A DNA stretch of 64,000 bases from CAXSBR01 sp964252015 (GTDB taxonomy: Bacteria; Actinomycetota; Actinomycetes; Mycobacteriales; Jatrophihabitantaceae), in the NCBI GenBank assembly GCA_964252015.1, contig CAXULW010000009.1, positions 62,001 through 126,000 of the forward strand. Reading direction: 5' to 3'. The notes below the pieces were generated by a model, which had not been told where the DNA came from, ran no database searches, and was given only the letters and a program-made list of their open reading frames with translations. This document shows, piece by piece, positions 9,560 through 17,795 of this stretch. The position numbers and the translations under genes are program-made. Within the stretch, counting starts at the first letter, position 1. Every line of letters starts with the position of its first letter.

Positions 9560-11047
9560 TCATTTGGGCACCGAATCCAGGTAGGCCTTGATGACGGCGG
9601 CGGCGATCGGTGCGGCGACCTTGCCGCCGGTCACTTGGTTGCTGACGCCACCGTTCTCGACGATGACGGCCACAGCGATGCGGGGGCTGGCCGCCGGCGC
9701 GAAACCGGCGAACCACGCGTCCGGAGCCTGCGCCTTGCCGGCGGCGGTCTTCAGGCCGGTGTCCGCCGTGCCGGTCTTGCCGGCGACGGTGACATTGGGA
9801 ACCTGCGCCGGACGGCCGGTGCCTTTGCTGACGACGTGTTCCAACATCGTCACCAACTGGTTGTTCAGGGCGGGGGACAGCGCGACGGATTGTTGCTGCG
9901 GCTGGGTGGTCGACAGGACGGACAGATCAGGCGCCGACTCGTGGTCGATCAGGTAGGGCTTCATGAGCACCCCGCCGTTGGCTACCGCAGCCACCATGGC
10001 CGCGGCCTGCAACGGCGTCATGCGCACGTTGCGCTGACCGATCGCGGCCTGAGCCAGGGCGGCCCGGTCCGGTACCTCGCCCATGGTGGACGCGGTCACG
10101 GACAGCGGCACGGCCTGGCCCTCGTCGTTGATGCCGAACAGCGCGGCCTGCGACCGGATGGTGGACGTGCCCAAGGACAGCGCCAGGTTGGCGAACGCGG
10201 TGTTGCAACTGATCGTCAACGCGGTGTCGAGGTCAACCTTGCCCTTGCTCCCGCAGCTCTCGCCGGCGTAGTTGCTCAGATAGGTGGTGGTGCCCGGCAG
10301 GCGCAGTCGGGTGGGGGCGGCGAGCACCGAGGCCCCGGTGCGTCCGTGGGTCAGCGCCGCCGCGGTATCAACGATCTTGAACACCGAGCCGGGTGGGTAG
10401 AGCTGGTTGAACGCCCGGTTGAGCAGGGGGCTGGCGGGGTCGCGGCTGAGCTTGAGGTAGTTGCCCCGGATCTTCTCGACCGAGTGGGAGCTGAGCAGGT
10501 TGGGGTCGTAGGACGGCGTGCTGACCGCGGCCAGGATCGCGCCCGTCTTCGGTTCGATGGCCACCACCGCTCCGACGCGTTTACCCATCGCCTGGTAGGC
10601 CGCGTCCTGGGCCTTGGCGTTGATGGTGAGCGTGACGTCGCCGCCGCGCGGGTCGCGACCGGTGAGCAGGTCGGACAACCGGGTCGTGAACAGCCGGTTG
10701 TCGTCACCGCTGAGCAGCGGCGCCGCGGCCTGCTCCATCCCGGTGGTGGCGTACAACAGCGAGTCGTAACCGGTCAGCGGGGCGTACTCGGGACCCAGCG
10801 GGTAGGAGCGTTGGTACTTCAGCCGGTCATTGGTCTTGACCGATTTGGCCACGATGACGTCGTTGTTGGCGTCACTGACTAGGATCCGGCCGCGCTCCCG
10901 GCCGTACTGGTCGAGCAGGATTCGCCGGTTGCCGGGGTTGTTGCGGTAGCTGTCGGCCTTGTAGACCTGCACGAAGTTGAGGTTGATCAGCAGGGCCAGC
11001 AGCAGCACGCCGATGGCCGCGCCGACGCGGCGGATCGGGCGGTTCAC
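9560..11047 (-). CDS. pbpA: Class B penicillin-binding protein (PbpA)
   Basis: A 495-residue peptidoglycan transpeptidase anchored by one N-terminal membrane helix (about residues 8-28). The penicillin-binding signature is complete: SVFK with nucleophile Ser221 and Lys224, SCN, and KTGTA near the C-terminus. It is the transpeptidase partner of the SEDS glycosyltransferase RodA. The open frame extends far upstream, but the GTG at 11047 overlaps the rodA stop as GTGA and gives the standard VNRPIRRVG start and normal family length. It is expected to be phosphorylated and coordinated with PknB, whose gene follows. Confidence 0.95.
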   Translation of the reverse strand: MNRPIRRVGAAIGVLLLALLINLNFVQVYKADSYRNNPGNRRILLDQYGRERGRILVSDANNDVIVAKSVKTNDRLKYQRSYPLGPEYAPLTGYDSLLYATTGMEQAAAPLLSGDDNRLFTTRLSDLLTGRDPRGGDVTLTINAKAQDAAYQAMGKRVGAVVAIEPKTGAILAAVSTPSYDPNLLSSHSVEKIRGNYLKLSRDPASPLLNRAFNQLYPPGSVFKIVDTAAALTHGRTGASVLAAPTRLRLPGTTTYLSNYAGESCGSKGKVDLDTALTISCNTAFANLALSLGTSTIRSQAALFGINDEGQAVPLSVTASTMGEVPDRAALAQAAIGQRNVRMTPLQAAAMVAAVANGGVLMKPYLIDHESAPDLSVLSTTQPQQQSVALSPALNNQLVTMLEHVVSKGTGRPAQVPNVTVAGKTGTADTGLKTAAGKAQAPDAWFAGFAPAASPRIAVAVIVENGGVSNQVTGGKVAAPIAAAVIKAYLDSVPK

Positions 11048-12453
11048 CCGGACACCTCTGCGGGTGTCGGTGGGGGCACGGGCACCAGGGCGGGCAGCGG
11101 CTCGGGTTTCCCGGCGTTGGGTCGGCGGGCGGCGTCGGACACCCTGACCAGCAGGGCCAGGAGTACGTAGTTGGCCACGAGCGACGAGCCGCCGTAGGAC
11201 AGGAACGGCGTGGTCAGCCCGGTCTCGGGCAGCAACTTGGTGACCCCGGCGACGACGACGAACAGCTGCAGCCCGAGGGAGAAGGAGAGCCCGGTGGCCA
11301 GCAGTTTGCTGAACGCATCCCGCACGAGCAGCGCGGCGCTGAGCCCACGGAAGATGAGCAGGCCGTAGACGACCAGCAGCGCGACCAGCCCGAACAGCCC
11401 GATCTCCTCGCCGAACGCGCTGATGATGAAGTCGCTCTTGACCACGGGGACGCTTTCCGGCCGGCCGCCACCCAGGCCGGTGCCGAAGATCCCGCCGGTG
11501 CCCAGCCCGAACAGCGACTGCCTGATCTGGTAGCCGGTGTCGGCGTACTGGAACGGGTGCAGCCACACGTCGACCCTGATGCGCAGGTTGGCGAACAGAT
11601 GGTAGGCGGCCACCGTCCCGCCGGCGAACAGCACCAGGCCGATGATCAGCCAACTGACCCGTTCGGTGGCCACGTAGAGCAGCACCACGAACAAGCCGAA
11701 GAACATGAGTGACGTGCCGAGGTCGTGGCCGAGCACGAGCACGCCGATACCGATCAGCCAGGCCACCAACAGCGGGCCGAGGTCACGGCCGCGGGGGAGC
11801 TCCAGGCCGAGCACCCTGCGCCCGGCCAGGGACAGGACGTCGCGCTTGCCGACCAGGTAGGACGACGCGAAGATGCACAGCGCGAGCTTGGCCAGCTCGC
11901 CGGGCTGCAGGGAGAACCCGAAGGCCCGGATCCAGATCTTGGCCCCGTTCACCTCCGAATACCGCGCGGGCAGCACCGCCGGGATGGCCAGAAACACCAG
12001 CCCGGCCAGGCCGATCGTGTACGCGTACCGGGCCAACGAGCGGTGGTCACGCAGGATCAGCAGCAGGGCGACGAACAGGGCGACGCCGAGGGCGGTCCAG
12101 ACCATCTGCGTCGGCGCGGACGCGCCGTAGTAGCGCGGTCCGCCCTCGTCGGCGCTCTGTTGCAGGCCCAGGTCGAGACGGTGGATCATCACCAGGCCCA
12201 GGCCGTTGATGAGCACCACGCACGGCACCATGATCGGGTCGGCGTAACGGGCCCGCAGGTGCACGGTCAGGTGGGTGATGAAACCGACCGCAGCGGCCAC
12301 GCCGGCATACAGCCCCACGTCCGCGCCGATCTTGCCGGTACGAGTGGCCTCGACGATCGCCTCGGCCGCGGCGACCACGATCACCGCGAACACCAGCAGG
12401 CCGGCCTCGGCCGCCCGCCCCGTGCGCACCTTGACCGGTGCCATGGTGCTCAT
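11044..12453 (-). CDS. rodA: SEDS peptidoglycan polymerase RodA (FtsW/RodA/SpoVE family)
   Basis: This 469-residue polytopic membrane protein has about twelve hydrophobic helices. SEDS landmarks include the segment with KIWIRAFGFSLQPGELAKLAL, the GHDLGTSLMFFGLF helix with the functional Asp, and a C-terminal LPETGLTTPFLSYGGSSL. It polymerises lipid II into glycan strands during growth, working with a class B PBP. The ATG at 12453 overlaps the pstP stop as ATGA; a longer open frame upstream is an artefact because it would read through pstP in another phase. The length equals the usual actinobacterial RodA. Confidence 0.96.
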   Translation of the reverse strand: MSTMAPVKVRTGRAAEAGLLVFAVIVVAAAEAIVEATRTGKIGADVGLYAGVAAAVGFITHLTVHLRARYADPIMVPCVVLINGLGLVMIHRLDLGLQQSADEGGPRYYGASAPTQMVWTALGVALFVALLLILRDHRSLARYAYTIGLAGLVFLAIPAVLPARYSEVNGAKIWIRAFGFSLQPGELAKLALCIFASSYLVGKRDVLSLAGRRVLGLELPRGRDLGPLLVAWLIGIGVLVLGHDLGTSLMFFGLFVVLLYVATERVSWLIIGLVLFAGGTVAAYHLFANLRIRVDVWLHPFQYADTGYQIRQSLFGLGTGGIFGTGLGGGRPESVPVVKSDFIISAFGEEIGLFGLVALLVVYGLLIFRGLSAALLVRDAFSKLLATGLSFSLGLQLFVVVAGVTKLLPETGLTTPFLSYGGSSLVANYVLLALLVRVSDAARRPNAGKPEPLPALVPVPPPTPAEVSG

Positions 12454-13925
12454 CGACAACCACCCGCCGACGTGGCCGGTGCGCTCGGCGTGAGCGACGG
12501 CGTCGTGCCCGTAGCGCGGACCACGCTCGTGCGGGTCACGGTCTTGGGCGGGCCGATCGCGATCGTGCGCCTCGACGATTTCGGCCCCGTCTTGGACACC
12601 GTCGTTTTGCGTACCCCGGTGGTCCGGATCCCGGTCCCCGTCGTCTTGGCGGGGGTCGTCGGCCGGGCCGTGGTTCGGCGCGCGCTGGTCGGGACCGGCG
12701 TCGTCAGGGTCGGCGTCGGAGTGGGGGTCGCGGTGGTCATGGTCGAGCACAGCGGCAGGAGCTGGTCGGCCTTCAGGCGGGTGATGATGGCGTCGGCGTC
12801 AGCGCGGTTGTTGGCCGTGATGCCGTTGTTGATCTGGTCGCGGGCGGCCGGCTTGAGATCGGTGACCTTGACGCCGGTGCGGTCGACGACGCGGTAGAAC
12901 TTCATCGGCCCGACCTGGGTGTTGACGCCGCGGAACACGACGACGGACGCCCGGGACGCACCGACGAAGTACTGCGTCTGCGTCCACCACCAGGTACCGG
13001 CCGCTGCCGCCACCAGCAGCGCCACGATCGCGGCGGGGGCGACGATCCGCGGCCAGCGCCGCTCCTGGCGCCGCGGGCGCACCGCGACCGTGCCACGGCC
13101 TGAGAGCCCGGCGGCCCGACCGGCGGGGCTGTCGGCGTCTCCACCGGTGTCCGCACCCGGATCGACGACCGCACCGGCAACCACGGGGACGTCGTCGCCG
13201 TGGCCGTCCTCGACCACGTCGCAGACGATGCACGTGACGTTGTCCGGCCCGCCACCGCGTAAGGCCAGGGCGACGAGGCGGTCGGCGCAGTCCTGCGGGT
13301 CGCCGTCACCCAGGGCTTCACGCAGCGTCTCGGCCCGGACGACGTCGGTGAGGCCATCGGTGCAGAGCAGGTAGCGGTCACCGAGGCGGGCTTCCCGGAT
13401 CGACACGTCGGGTTCGATGGACACGCCGTTGAGCGCGCGCAGGATCACCGACTTGCGCGGGTGCTGGCTGGCCTCGTCCAACGTGAGCCGACCGGCGTCG
13501 ACCAGCGACTGGACGTAGGTGTCGTCGTGGGTGATCTGGGTGAGCTGCCCACCACGCAGCAGGTAGGCCCGCGAGTCGCCGATGTGCAGCACGCCGAACG
13601 TGGAGCCCGCGAACCGCAGCGCGGTCAACGTCGTGCCCATGCCCGCCAGGGACTTGTCGGACTCGACCGCTGAGGCCAGGCTCTCGTTGGCGTCCTGGAC
13701 CGACTCCCGCATCGAGGTGATGATGTCGCCGTCGTTGCCCGGGCGGTCCTCGTCCAGTTCCTCGACCGCCCCGATGACGATCTTGCTGGCTACTTCGCCG
13801 CCGGCGTGCCCGCCCATGCCGTCGGCGATGGCCAGCAGCCGGGGACCGGCGTAGGCCGAGTCCTCGTTGTTACCACGAACGAGGCCCTTGTCCGAGCGGA
13901 CGGCGTAGTGCAGGGCGAGTTTCAC
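12450..13925 (-). CDS. pstP: PP2C-type Ser/Thr protein phosphatase (PstP) with long Thr/Arg-rich tail
   Basis: The cytoplasmic PP2C domain (1-240) shows the metal-binding motifs NNEDSAYAG, ADGMGGHAGG, IGDSRAYLLR and GGPDNVT. A membrane helix spans about residues 290-310. The extracellular domain runs to about 395 and is followed by a roughly 95-residue tail rich in Thr, Pro, Ser, Lys and Arg. PstP dephosphorylates PknB and its FHA-domain and cell-wall targets. At 491 residues it is in the normal range, but the basic Thr-rich tail is notable. The GTG start at 13925 lies 27 bp downstream of fhaB, and its stop overlaps rodA, indicating one operon. Confidence 0.95.
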   Translation of the reverse strand: MKLALHYAVRSDKGLVRGNNEDSAYAGPRLLAIADGMGGHAGGEVASKIVIGAVEELDEDRPGNDGDIITSMRESVQDANESLASAVESDKSLAGMGTTLTALRFAGSTFGVLHIGDSRAYLLRGGQLTQITHDDTYVQSLVDAGRLTLDEASQHPRKSVILRALNGVSIEPDVSIREARLGDRYLLCTDGLTDVVRAETLREALGDGDPQDCADRLVALALRGGGPDNVTCIVCDVVEDGHGDDVPVVAGAVVDPGADTGGDADSPAGRAAGLSGRGTVAVRPRRQERRWPRIVAPAAIVALLVAAAAGTWWWTQTQYFVGASRASVVVFRGVNTQVGPMKFYRVVDRTGVKVTDLKPAARDQINNGITANNRADADAIITRLKADQLLPLCSTMTTATPTPTPTLTTPVPTSARRTTARPTTPAKTTGTGIRTTGVRKTTVSKTGPKSSRRTIAIGPPKTVTRTSVVRATGTTPSLTPSAPATSAGGCR

Positions 13926-13952
13926 TGGTGGCTCACCGGCTCGTCACCGCAG

Positions 13953-14423
13953 TCAGCGCAATTCCAGGACGGTCTTGCCGATCCGCGCGGGCACCCCGGC
14001 CTCCAGCGGCACCGGCCCGGTGACGCGCATCTGACCCAGGTAGGTGCCGTTGGTGGAGCCCAGGTCGTCGAGGTACCAGACGTTGTCCTGCTGGCTGATC
14101 CGCGCGTGCCGGGTGCTGACGTAATCGTCGGCCAGCACCAGGGTCGAGTCGTCGGCCCGGCCGATGAGCACGGGCGCCCCGGTGAGCGGCACCCGGGTGC
14201 CGGCCAGGCTGCCTTCGGTGACCACCAGGTAGGACGGCGCGCGCCGGCCCGCCGGGGCCTGCGCGTCGCGGCGACGACGACGGGTGGGCGGCGGCAGCGC
14301 GATGCGGTTCTGCCCCGCGGTTCGCAGGTCGCTGCGGATGACCCGCACCGCTCCGTACACGAACAGCCACAGCAGGATCAGGAATCCGAACCGCATGATC
14401 TGGATGGCCAGCGGCGAACTCAC
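13953..14423 (-). CDS. fhaB: FHA-domain membrane-anchored protein FhaB (FipA-like)
   Basis: A 156-residue protein with an N-terminal membrane helix (about residues 10-25), a basic linker, and a C-terminal FHA domain. The FHA domain shows IGR, SRxH-like STRHARI and LDDLGSTNGTYL. It binds phosphothreonine on PknB targets and links signalling to division. The longer frame could begin at 14498, but the GTG at 14423 follows CAGGATCC at good spacing and gives the family length. It lies 22 bp after fhaA and 27 bp before pstP. Confidence 0.93.
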   Translation of the reverse strand: MSSPLAIQIMRFGFLILLWLFVYGAVRVIRSDLRTAGQNRIALPPPTRRRRRDAQAPAGRRAPSYLVVTEGSLAGTRVPLTGAPVLIGRADDSTLVLADDYVSTRHARISQQDNVWYLDDLGSTNGTYLGQMRVTGPVPLEAGVPARIGKTVLELR

Positions 14424-14445
14424 TGCGGATCCTGCGCCGGGACCG

Positions 14446-15633
14446 TCATCCGTTCTCCTGCTGGTACACCAGCTGGCTGTGCCCGATACGGATGACATCG
14501 CCGTGGCGCAGCTGATGACTGCCGATGGGTTGACCGTTCACCGACGTGCCGTTGGTGGAGCCGAGGTCGTAGACGACCGCGTAACGACCGTCGTACTGGA
14601 TGTCGACGTGCCGGCGCGAGACGCCCTGGTCGGACACCTGCAGGTCACAGTCCTGGCCGCGCCCGATGACGTTGCTGCCGTTGCGCAGGATCAGGTGCGC
14701 ATCGGACCCGTCGACGAAGACGCCCACCCGAGGCGGCCGCGGCGGCCGGGGTGGATCCTGGCGGTGTGGTTCGGCGTACGGCTGGTTGCTCTGCGGCCCC
14801 GCGGTGTGCCCCTGGGCCGAGGGCTGGCCGTAGAGGAACTGTGGCGCGGGGGCGTTGGCCGCGGCGTAGCCGGCGGCGGCATAGCCACCCGCCGGGCCGG
14901 CCGGGCCGTATTCGTAGCTGCCGGGGCCGGGTCCGCCGGGCTGGGCCGGGTCGTACTGGCCCTGGTCGTACTGGCCCTGGTCGTACTGCCCCTGGTCGTA
15001 CTGGCCCTGGTCGTACCGGCCCTGGTCGTACTGGCCCTCGTGAGTCTGGCTCGGGTAGCCGGCGTAGGCATCGCCATTCGACGGTGGTGGGCCCGACGGC
15101 TCGTAGTTGTACGGCGTTTCGACGTGCTGATCCGGTCCCGGATAAGCCGTAGCGCCGTGCGTCTGCGGCGCCGAACCGAACGGGTGCTCGTACTGCCCGG
15201 GAACCATGCCGGGCACCGCCGGCAGGGACAGCGAGTCGTACGGACGCTGCCGTGGCGGCGCGGCGGCCTCCATTCGTGAGGCGACGCCGAAGACGCCGGT
15301 GTGCAGCGTGTCGTCGTGGTGCAGGTAGACCTCGATGTCGCCGACGGTGGCCATCGAGTGGTCGTCGAGGTACTCCTGCACGAGCTCGGCCAGGGAGTTG
15401 CAGAGCTGGCCCTCCCAGGGCACGAGCCGTTCGTGGTCCTGGGTGCCGAGGCTGACCCGGTAACGGTTGGGCGCCAGCACCTGGCCGTTGGGCATGACGG
15501 CCCGCTTGTCGCCGGCCTCGCGTTGCAGGGCGTTGCCGATTTCGACCGGTTCGACCTGCCCCTTGAACACCCGTGCGAACGCCGAACCGACGACACCCTC
15601 GAGGCGGCGCTCGAAGCGCTGCGCCAGGCTCAT
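14446..15633 (-). CDS. fhaA: FHA-domain protein FhaA with DUF3662 N-terminus and QYDQG repeats
   Basis: This 395-residue cytoplasmic scaffold begins with a DUF3662 domain (1-120, SLAQRFERRLEGVVGSAFAR). A low-complexity Gly/Pro/Gln/Tyr linker follows, with a tandem QYDQG repeat near residues 198-228. The C-terminal FHA domain has IGRGQDCDL, SRRHVDI and LGSTNGTSVNG. FhaA binds phosphorylated partners such as the MviN pseudokinase in mycobacteria. The frame opens at 15681, but the ATG at 15633, preceded by GGCAGGAA, gives the canonical MSLAQRFERR start. It is the first gene of the cell-wall operon, which likely starts in the 153-bp gap shared with tRNA-Leu. Confidence 0.94.
   Translation of the reverse strand: MSLAQRFERRLEGVVGSAFARVFKGQVEPVEIGNALQREAGDKRAVMPNGQVLAPNRYRVSLGTQDHERLVPWEGQLCNSLAELVQEYLDDHSMATVGDIEVYLHHDDTLHTGVFGVASRMEAAAPPRQRPYDSLSLPAVPGMVPGQYEHPFGSAPQTHGATAYPGPDQHVETPYNYEPSGPPPSNGDAYAGYPSQTHEGQYDQGRYDQGQYDQGQYDQGQYDQGQYDPAQPGGPGPGSYEYGPAGPAGGYAAAGYAAANAPAPQFLYGQPSAQGHTAGPQSNQPYAEPHRQDPPRPPRPPRVGVFVDGSDAHLILRNGSNVIGRGQDCDLQVSDQGVSRRHVDIQYDGRYAVVYDLGSTNGTSVNGQPIGSHQLRHGDVIRIGHSQLVYQQENG
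14951..15040 (-). repeat. Six tandem 15-bp units in fhaA encoding QYDQG
   Basis: On the plus strand the unit is TCGTACTGGCCCTGG, repeated six times with one to two substitutions in units 3, 5 and 6. On the coding strand each unit encodes one pentapeptide GQYDQ. The frame is preserved, as expected for a tolerated coding minisatellite in a flexible linker. Confidence 0.95.
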
Positions 15634-15786
15634 CGCGTTCCTGCCTTCCGGTTGGGGTTCACCTCTCCACGCCGACGCCACCGGCCAGCAACAACGGCTA
15701 ATCCTACTGGCCGGGGCCCCGGGGACCGGCCAGGTAGACCGTGGCGGGTGCTAGCCTTCGGTGTCGCCTTCACAGGTACGAGTCGC

Positions 15787-15872
15787 GGGCAAGTGGCGGA
15801 ATGGCAGACGCGCACGGTTCAGGTCCGTGTGTCCGAAAGGACGTGGGGGTTCAACTCCCCCCTTGCCCACCA
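15787..15872 (+). tRNA. tRNA-Leu (anticodon CAG), CCA encoded
   Basis: An 86-nt class II tRNA. Acceptor arms GGGCAAG and CTTGCCC pair, the discriminator is A, and CCA is encoded at 15870-15872. The anticodon stem CACGG/CCGTG holds the loop TTCAGGT, giving CAG. A variable arm TGTCCGAAAGGACGT and the T-arm GGGGGTTCAACTCCCCC complete it. It lies divergent from fhaA. The 3' end is followed immediately by a near-perfect second copy of its last bases. Confidence 0.97.
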
Positions 15873-15892
15873 CACCCCTTGCCCACCACAGG
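15859..15892. repeat. Tandem duplication of the tRNA-Leu 3' end (att-like)
   Basis: The last bases of the tRNA, CCCCTTGCCCACCACA, occur at the gene end and again immediately downstream as CCCCTTGCCCACCACA followed by GG. Direct repeats of tRNA 3' ends are the usual footprint of tRNA-targeted integration, but here the two copies abut with nothing between them. Simple slippage is an equally good explanation. No integrase is nearby. Confidence 0.6.
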
Positions 15893-15929
15893 TTGTGCGC
15901 GGTGGGGACGGCCGACCCGGTAGGGCGTT

Positions 15930-16727
15930 CTACCGGGCCTCTTCTGGGCGGGCTGGGCCCGGGCGACGGCCAGGCGCGGCCGGCTTCGGTGTGGGTAGCT
16001 CCAGGGTGCCGGTGGCAATGACGTCGTCGGCAATGTCGGCGAGCTTGCGGTTGCTGTTCTGGCTGGCGATGCGCAGCAACGTGAAGGCGTCCTGCTCGGT
16101 CAATTTGTGGCTGCTCATCAGCACGCCCATGGCCATGCCGACCCGACGGTTGCTGGTCAACGCCCGTTGCAGGTTCTCGACCCGCTCCCGAGCCGATGCG
16201 GCGATCAGGGCGGTGGCGCTGTGCGTGGCGATCACGTTGGCGACGACGTAGGCGTCGTCATCGAAGGCGTCGGCCTGGGTCGAATACAGGTTCAGCCCGG
16301 CGATGCGCTCGTCATCCTCCATGAACAGCCGCAGCGACATCATGCTGGTCGCGCCGGTCTCGGCGTGCGCCCGCCACCCGAACTCGGGCCACCGGGCGTC
16401 ACGGGAGATGTCACCGCTGCGGTAGACGGCGTCGTCGATGATCGCATCCACGCACGGGCCGGTGCCCAACTCGTACTGGATCTCGTCGGCCGCGGTGGCG
16501 ATGCTGCCGGTGCTGGCGACCGTGCGGAATCGGCCCTTACGGCCTTCGCTGATGCTGGCTTGCTCGACCCCGGGTACGGCGGCCACCGCCAACCGGGTCA
16601 CCGCGGCCATGGTGTCCGTGCCTTGGCCCGGCTCGAGCAGCGTCCGGTTCATGTCGGCGTACAACGCGAGTAGGCGTTCCGGACGGAACAACGCGTCAGA
16701 GGGTGCGGCCACGACGGGCTCCTCCAT
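15930..16727 (-). CDS. GAF and ANTAR domain transcription antiterminator-type regulator
   Basis: A 265-residue cytoplasmic regulator. The N-terminal GAF sensor domain (about 25-175) contains ELGTGPCVDAI, the usual actinobacterial GAF motif. The C-terminal ANTAR RNA-binding domain (about 180-240) has the alanine/arginine helix LTSNRRVGMAMGVLMSSHKLTEQDAFTLLR. ANTAR proteins bind dual stem-loop structures in nascent RNA and prevent termination. The ligand of this GAF domain is unknown. A second GAF-ANTAR gene lies just upstream on the same strand with a 191-bp gap. No Shine-Dalgarno sequence is obvious before the ATG. Confidence 0.88.
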   Translation of the reverse strand: MEEPVVAAPSDALFRPERLLALYADMNRTLLEPGQGTDTMAAVTRLAVAAVPGVEQASISEGRKGRFRTVASTGSIATAADEIQYELGTGPCVDAIIDDAVYRSGDISRDARWPEFGWRAHAETGATSMMSLRLFMEDDERIAGLNLYSTQADAFDDDAYVVANVIATHSATALIAASARERVENLQRALTSNRRVGMAMGVLMSSHKLTEQDAFTLLRIASQNSNRKLADIADDVIATGTLELPTPKPAAPGRRPGPARPEEAR

Positions 16728-16918
16728 CGAACGTGAGGTCGAAGAAGCCAGCGGCTTTTCGCGGCGGAAACGACAGCAGCGGGCGCGCGGACGGTGCCCA
16801 CCCTCAAACTACGCCACGGGCGTAATAAACCCATCATCGCGACGAACGGAACTTTCGTCTCCCGCCGAACCGTCCTTACTGGGCCGGACGCAAGCGTCGA
16901 GCCCGGATGCACGTCCGG

Positions 16919-17719
16919 TCAGGGCCTGAGGTCGTCGGCGTTCAGAGCGCCACGGGTGAGCTCGTGAGCGATGTCGTCGACGGTGGAGTCATGGGAGAAC
17001 GCGTAGGCCCGCAGTAGGGCAAGCGCGTCCGGTGCGAAGACGTCCAGATCGCTCATGAGCACGCCCACGGCGATCCAGACGCCCATGCGGGTGCGCGGAA
17101 CGGGCCCGCGCAGCCAGGCCGGCTCGGCGAGGGCCCCTTCGTCGACGACGACGGGTGTGCTGAGAGTGAGGGTGCGGTGGATCTGGTCGGTCACGGTGAT
17201 CGCGTCGGCGGCGGGCAGCTTTCGCAACCCGTTCGGATCGGTCCAATACAGGTCCAGCGCGCCGAACTGCTCGGCGTCGTGTCCGACCGGGAGGGACATC
17301 ACCGCCCGGTACGGGGTGAGCGTGAACAGCTGCTCGGCGAACACCGGCCACTTCGTGCGCAGGTCGTCGTCGGCGGCCGAGGCTGGGCGGTGCAGGTGTG
17401 CCGCCTGCAGGCACGGTCCTTCCCCGGTCGTGAACTGCAGCTTCTCCGCCTGGGTGGCGTCCTCGTCACTGGCTCCGAGCGGGACGCGCACGTCGTCGGT
17501 CAGCACACTGAGACCGGCTCCGTCCACGCCGAGCACCTGTACGCAGGCGCGGGCGAGTCGGGTCGGCAGGAACTCCAGCGACGTCACCGGGTCGGCTTCG
17601 CGTTCATCGGTCAGCCAGGCCGTCCGAAAGCGGTCGCCGAGTTCGCCCCCGTGTTCGAGCGCACGGGTGCCGGCGTCATCGCGGCGGGAATTTCCTTCGA
17701 TCGTCAGCAGGTGCCCCAC
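16919..17719 (-). CDS. GAF domain protein with divergent ANTAR-like C-terminus
   Basis: The 266-residue product has a GAF domain with FTTGEGPCLQAAH near residues 95-110, clearly related to its neighbour. It ends in an ANTAR-like helical region containing GVWIAVGVLMSDLDVFAPDALALLRAY. That region lacks the repeated Arg/Lys residues of a canonical ANTAR RNA-binding surface. The role is probably stress- or ligand-responsive antitermination, or it may act as a partner of the adjacent GAF-ANTAR protein. The start is uncertain: GTG at 17719 opens the frame, and a GTG near residue 45 is a possible alternative. Upstream DNA holds no other gene before the aldo/keto reductase. Confidence 0.75.
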   Translation of the reverse strand: MGHLLTIEGNSRRDDAGTRALEHGGELGDRFRTAWLTDEREADPVTSLEFLPTRLARACVQVLGVDGAGLSVLTDDVRVPLGASDEDATQAEKLQFTTGEGPCLQAAHLHRPASAADDDLRTKWPVFAEQLFTLTPYRAVMSLPVGHDAEQFGALDLYWTDPNGLRKLPAADAITVTDQIHRTLTLSTPVVVDEGALAEPAWLRGPVPRTRMGVWIAVGVLMSDLDVFAPDALALLRAYAFSHDSTVDDIAHELTRGALNADDLRP

Positions 17720-17795
17720 AAGGTCGAACCGTGGTAGCTGTGTTGTCAGCTGGTTTGTTTACCCTGCCACATCTGTCCAAGTCAGACGGAATGGG

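Noticed and set aside
9560..11653. A 697-residue frame that would extend PbpA by about 200 residues
   Set aside because: The extra part overlaps rodA in another phase and has no membrane-protein character. The GTG at 11047, in a GTGA overlap, gives the family length.
14951..15040. Short regular repeats that might suggest a CRISPR array
   Set aside because: The 15-bp units have no spacers and are an in-frame coding repeat of FhaA. No cas genes are nearby.
15787..15892. A tRNA-integrated mobile element at tRNA-Leu
   Set aside because: There is a repeated 3' end but no integrase, phage gene or compositional shift downstream; the next gene is a GAF-ANTAR regulator.
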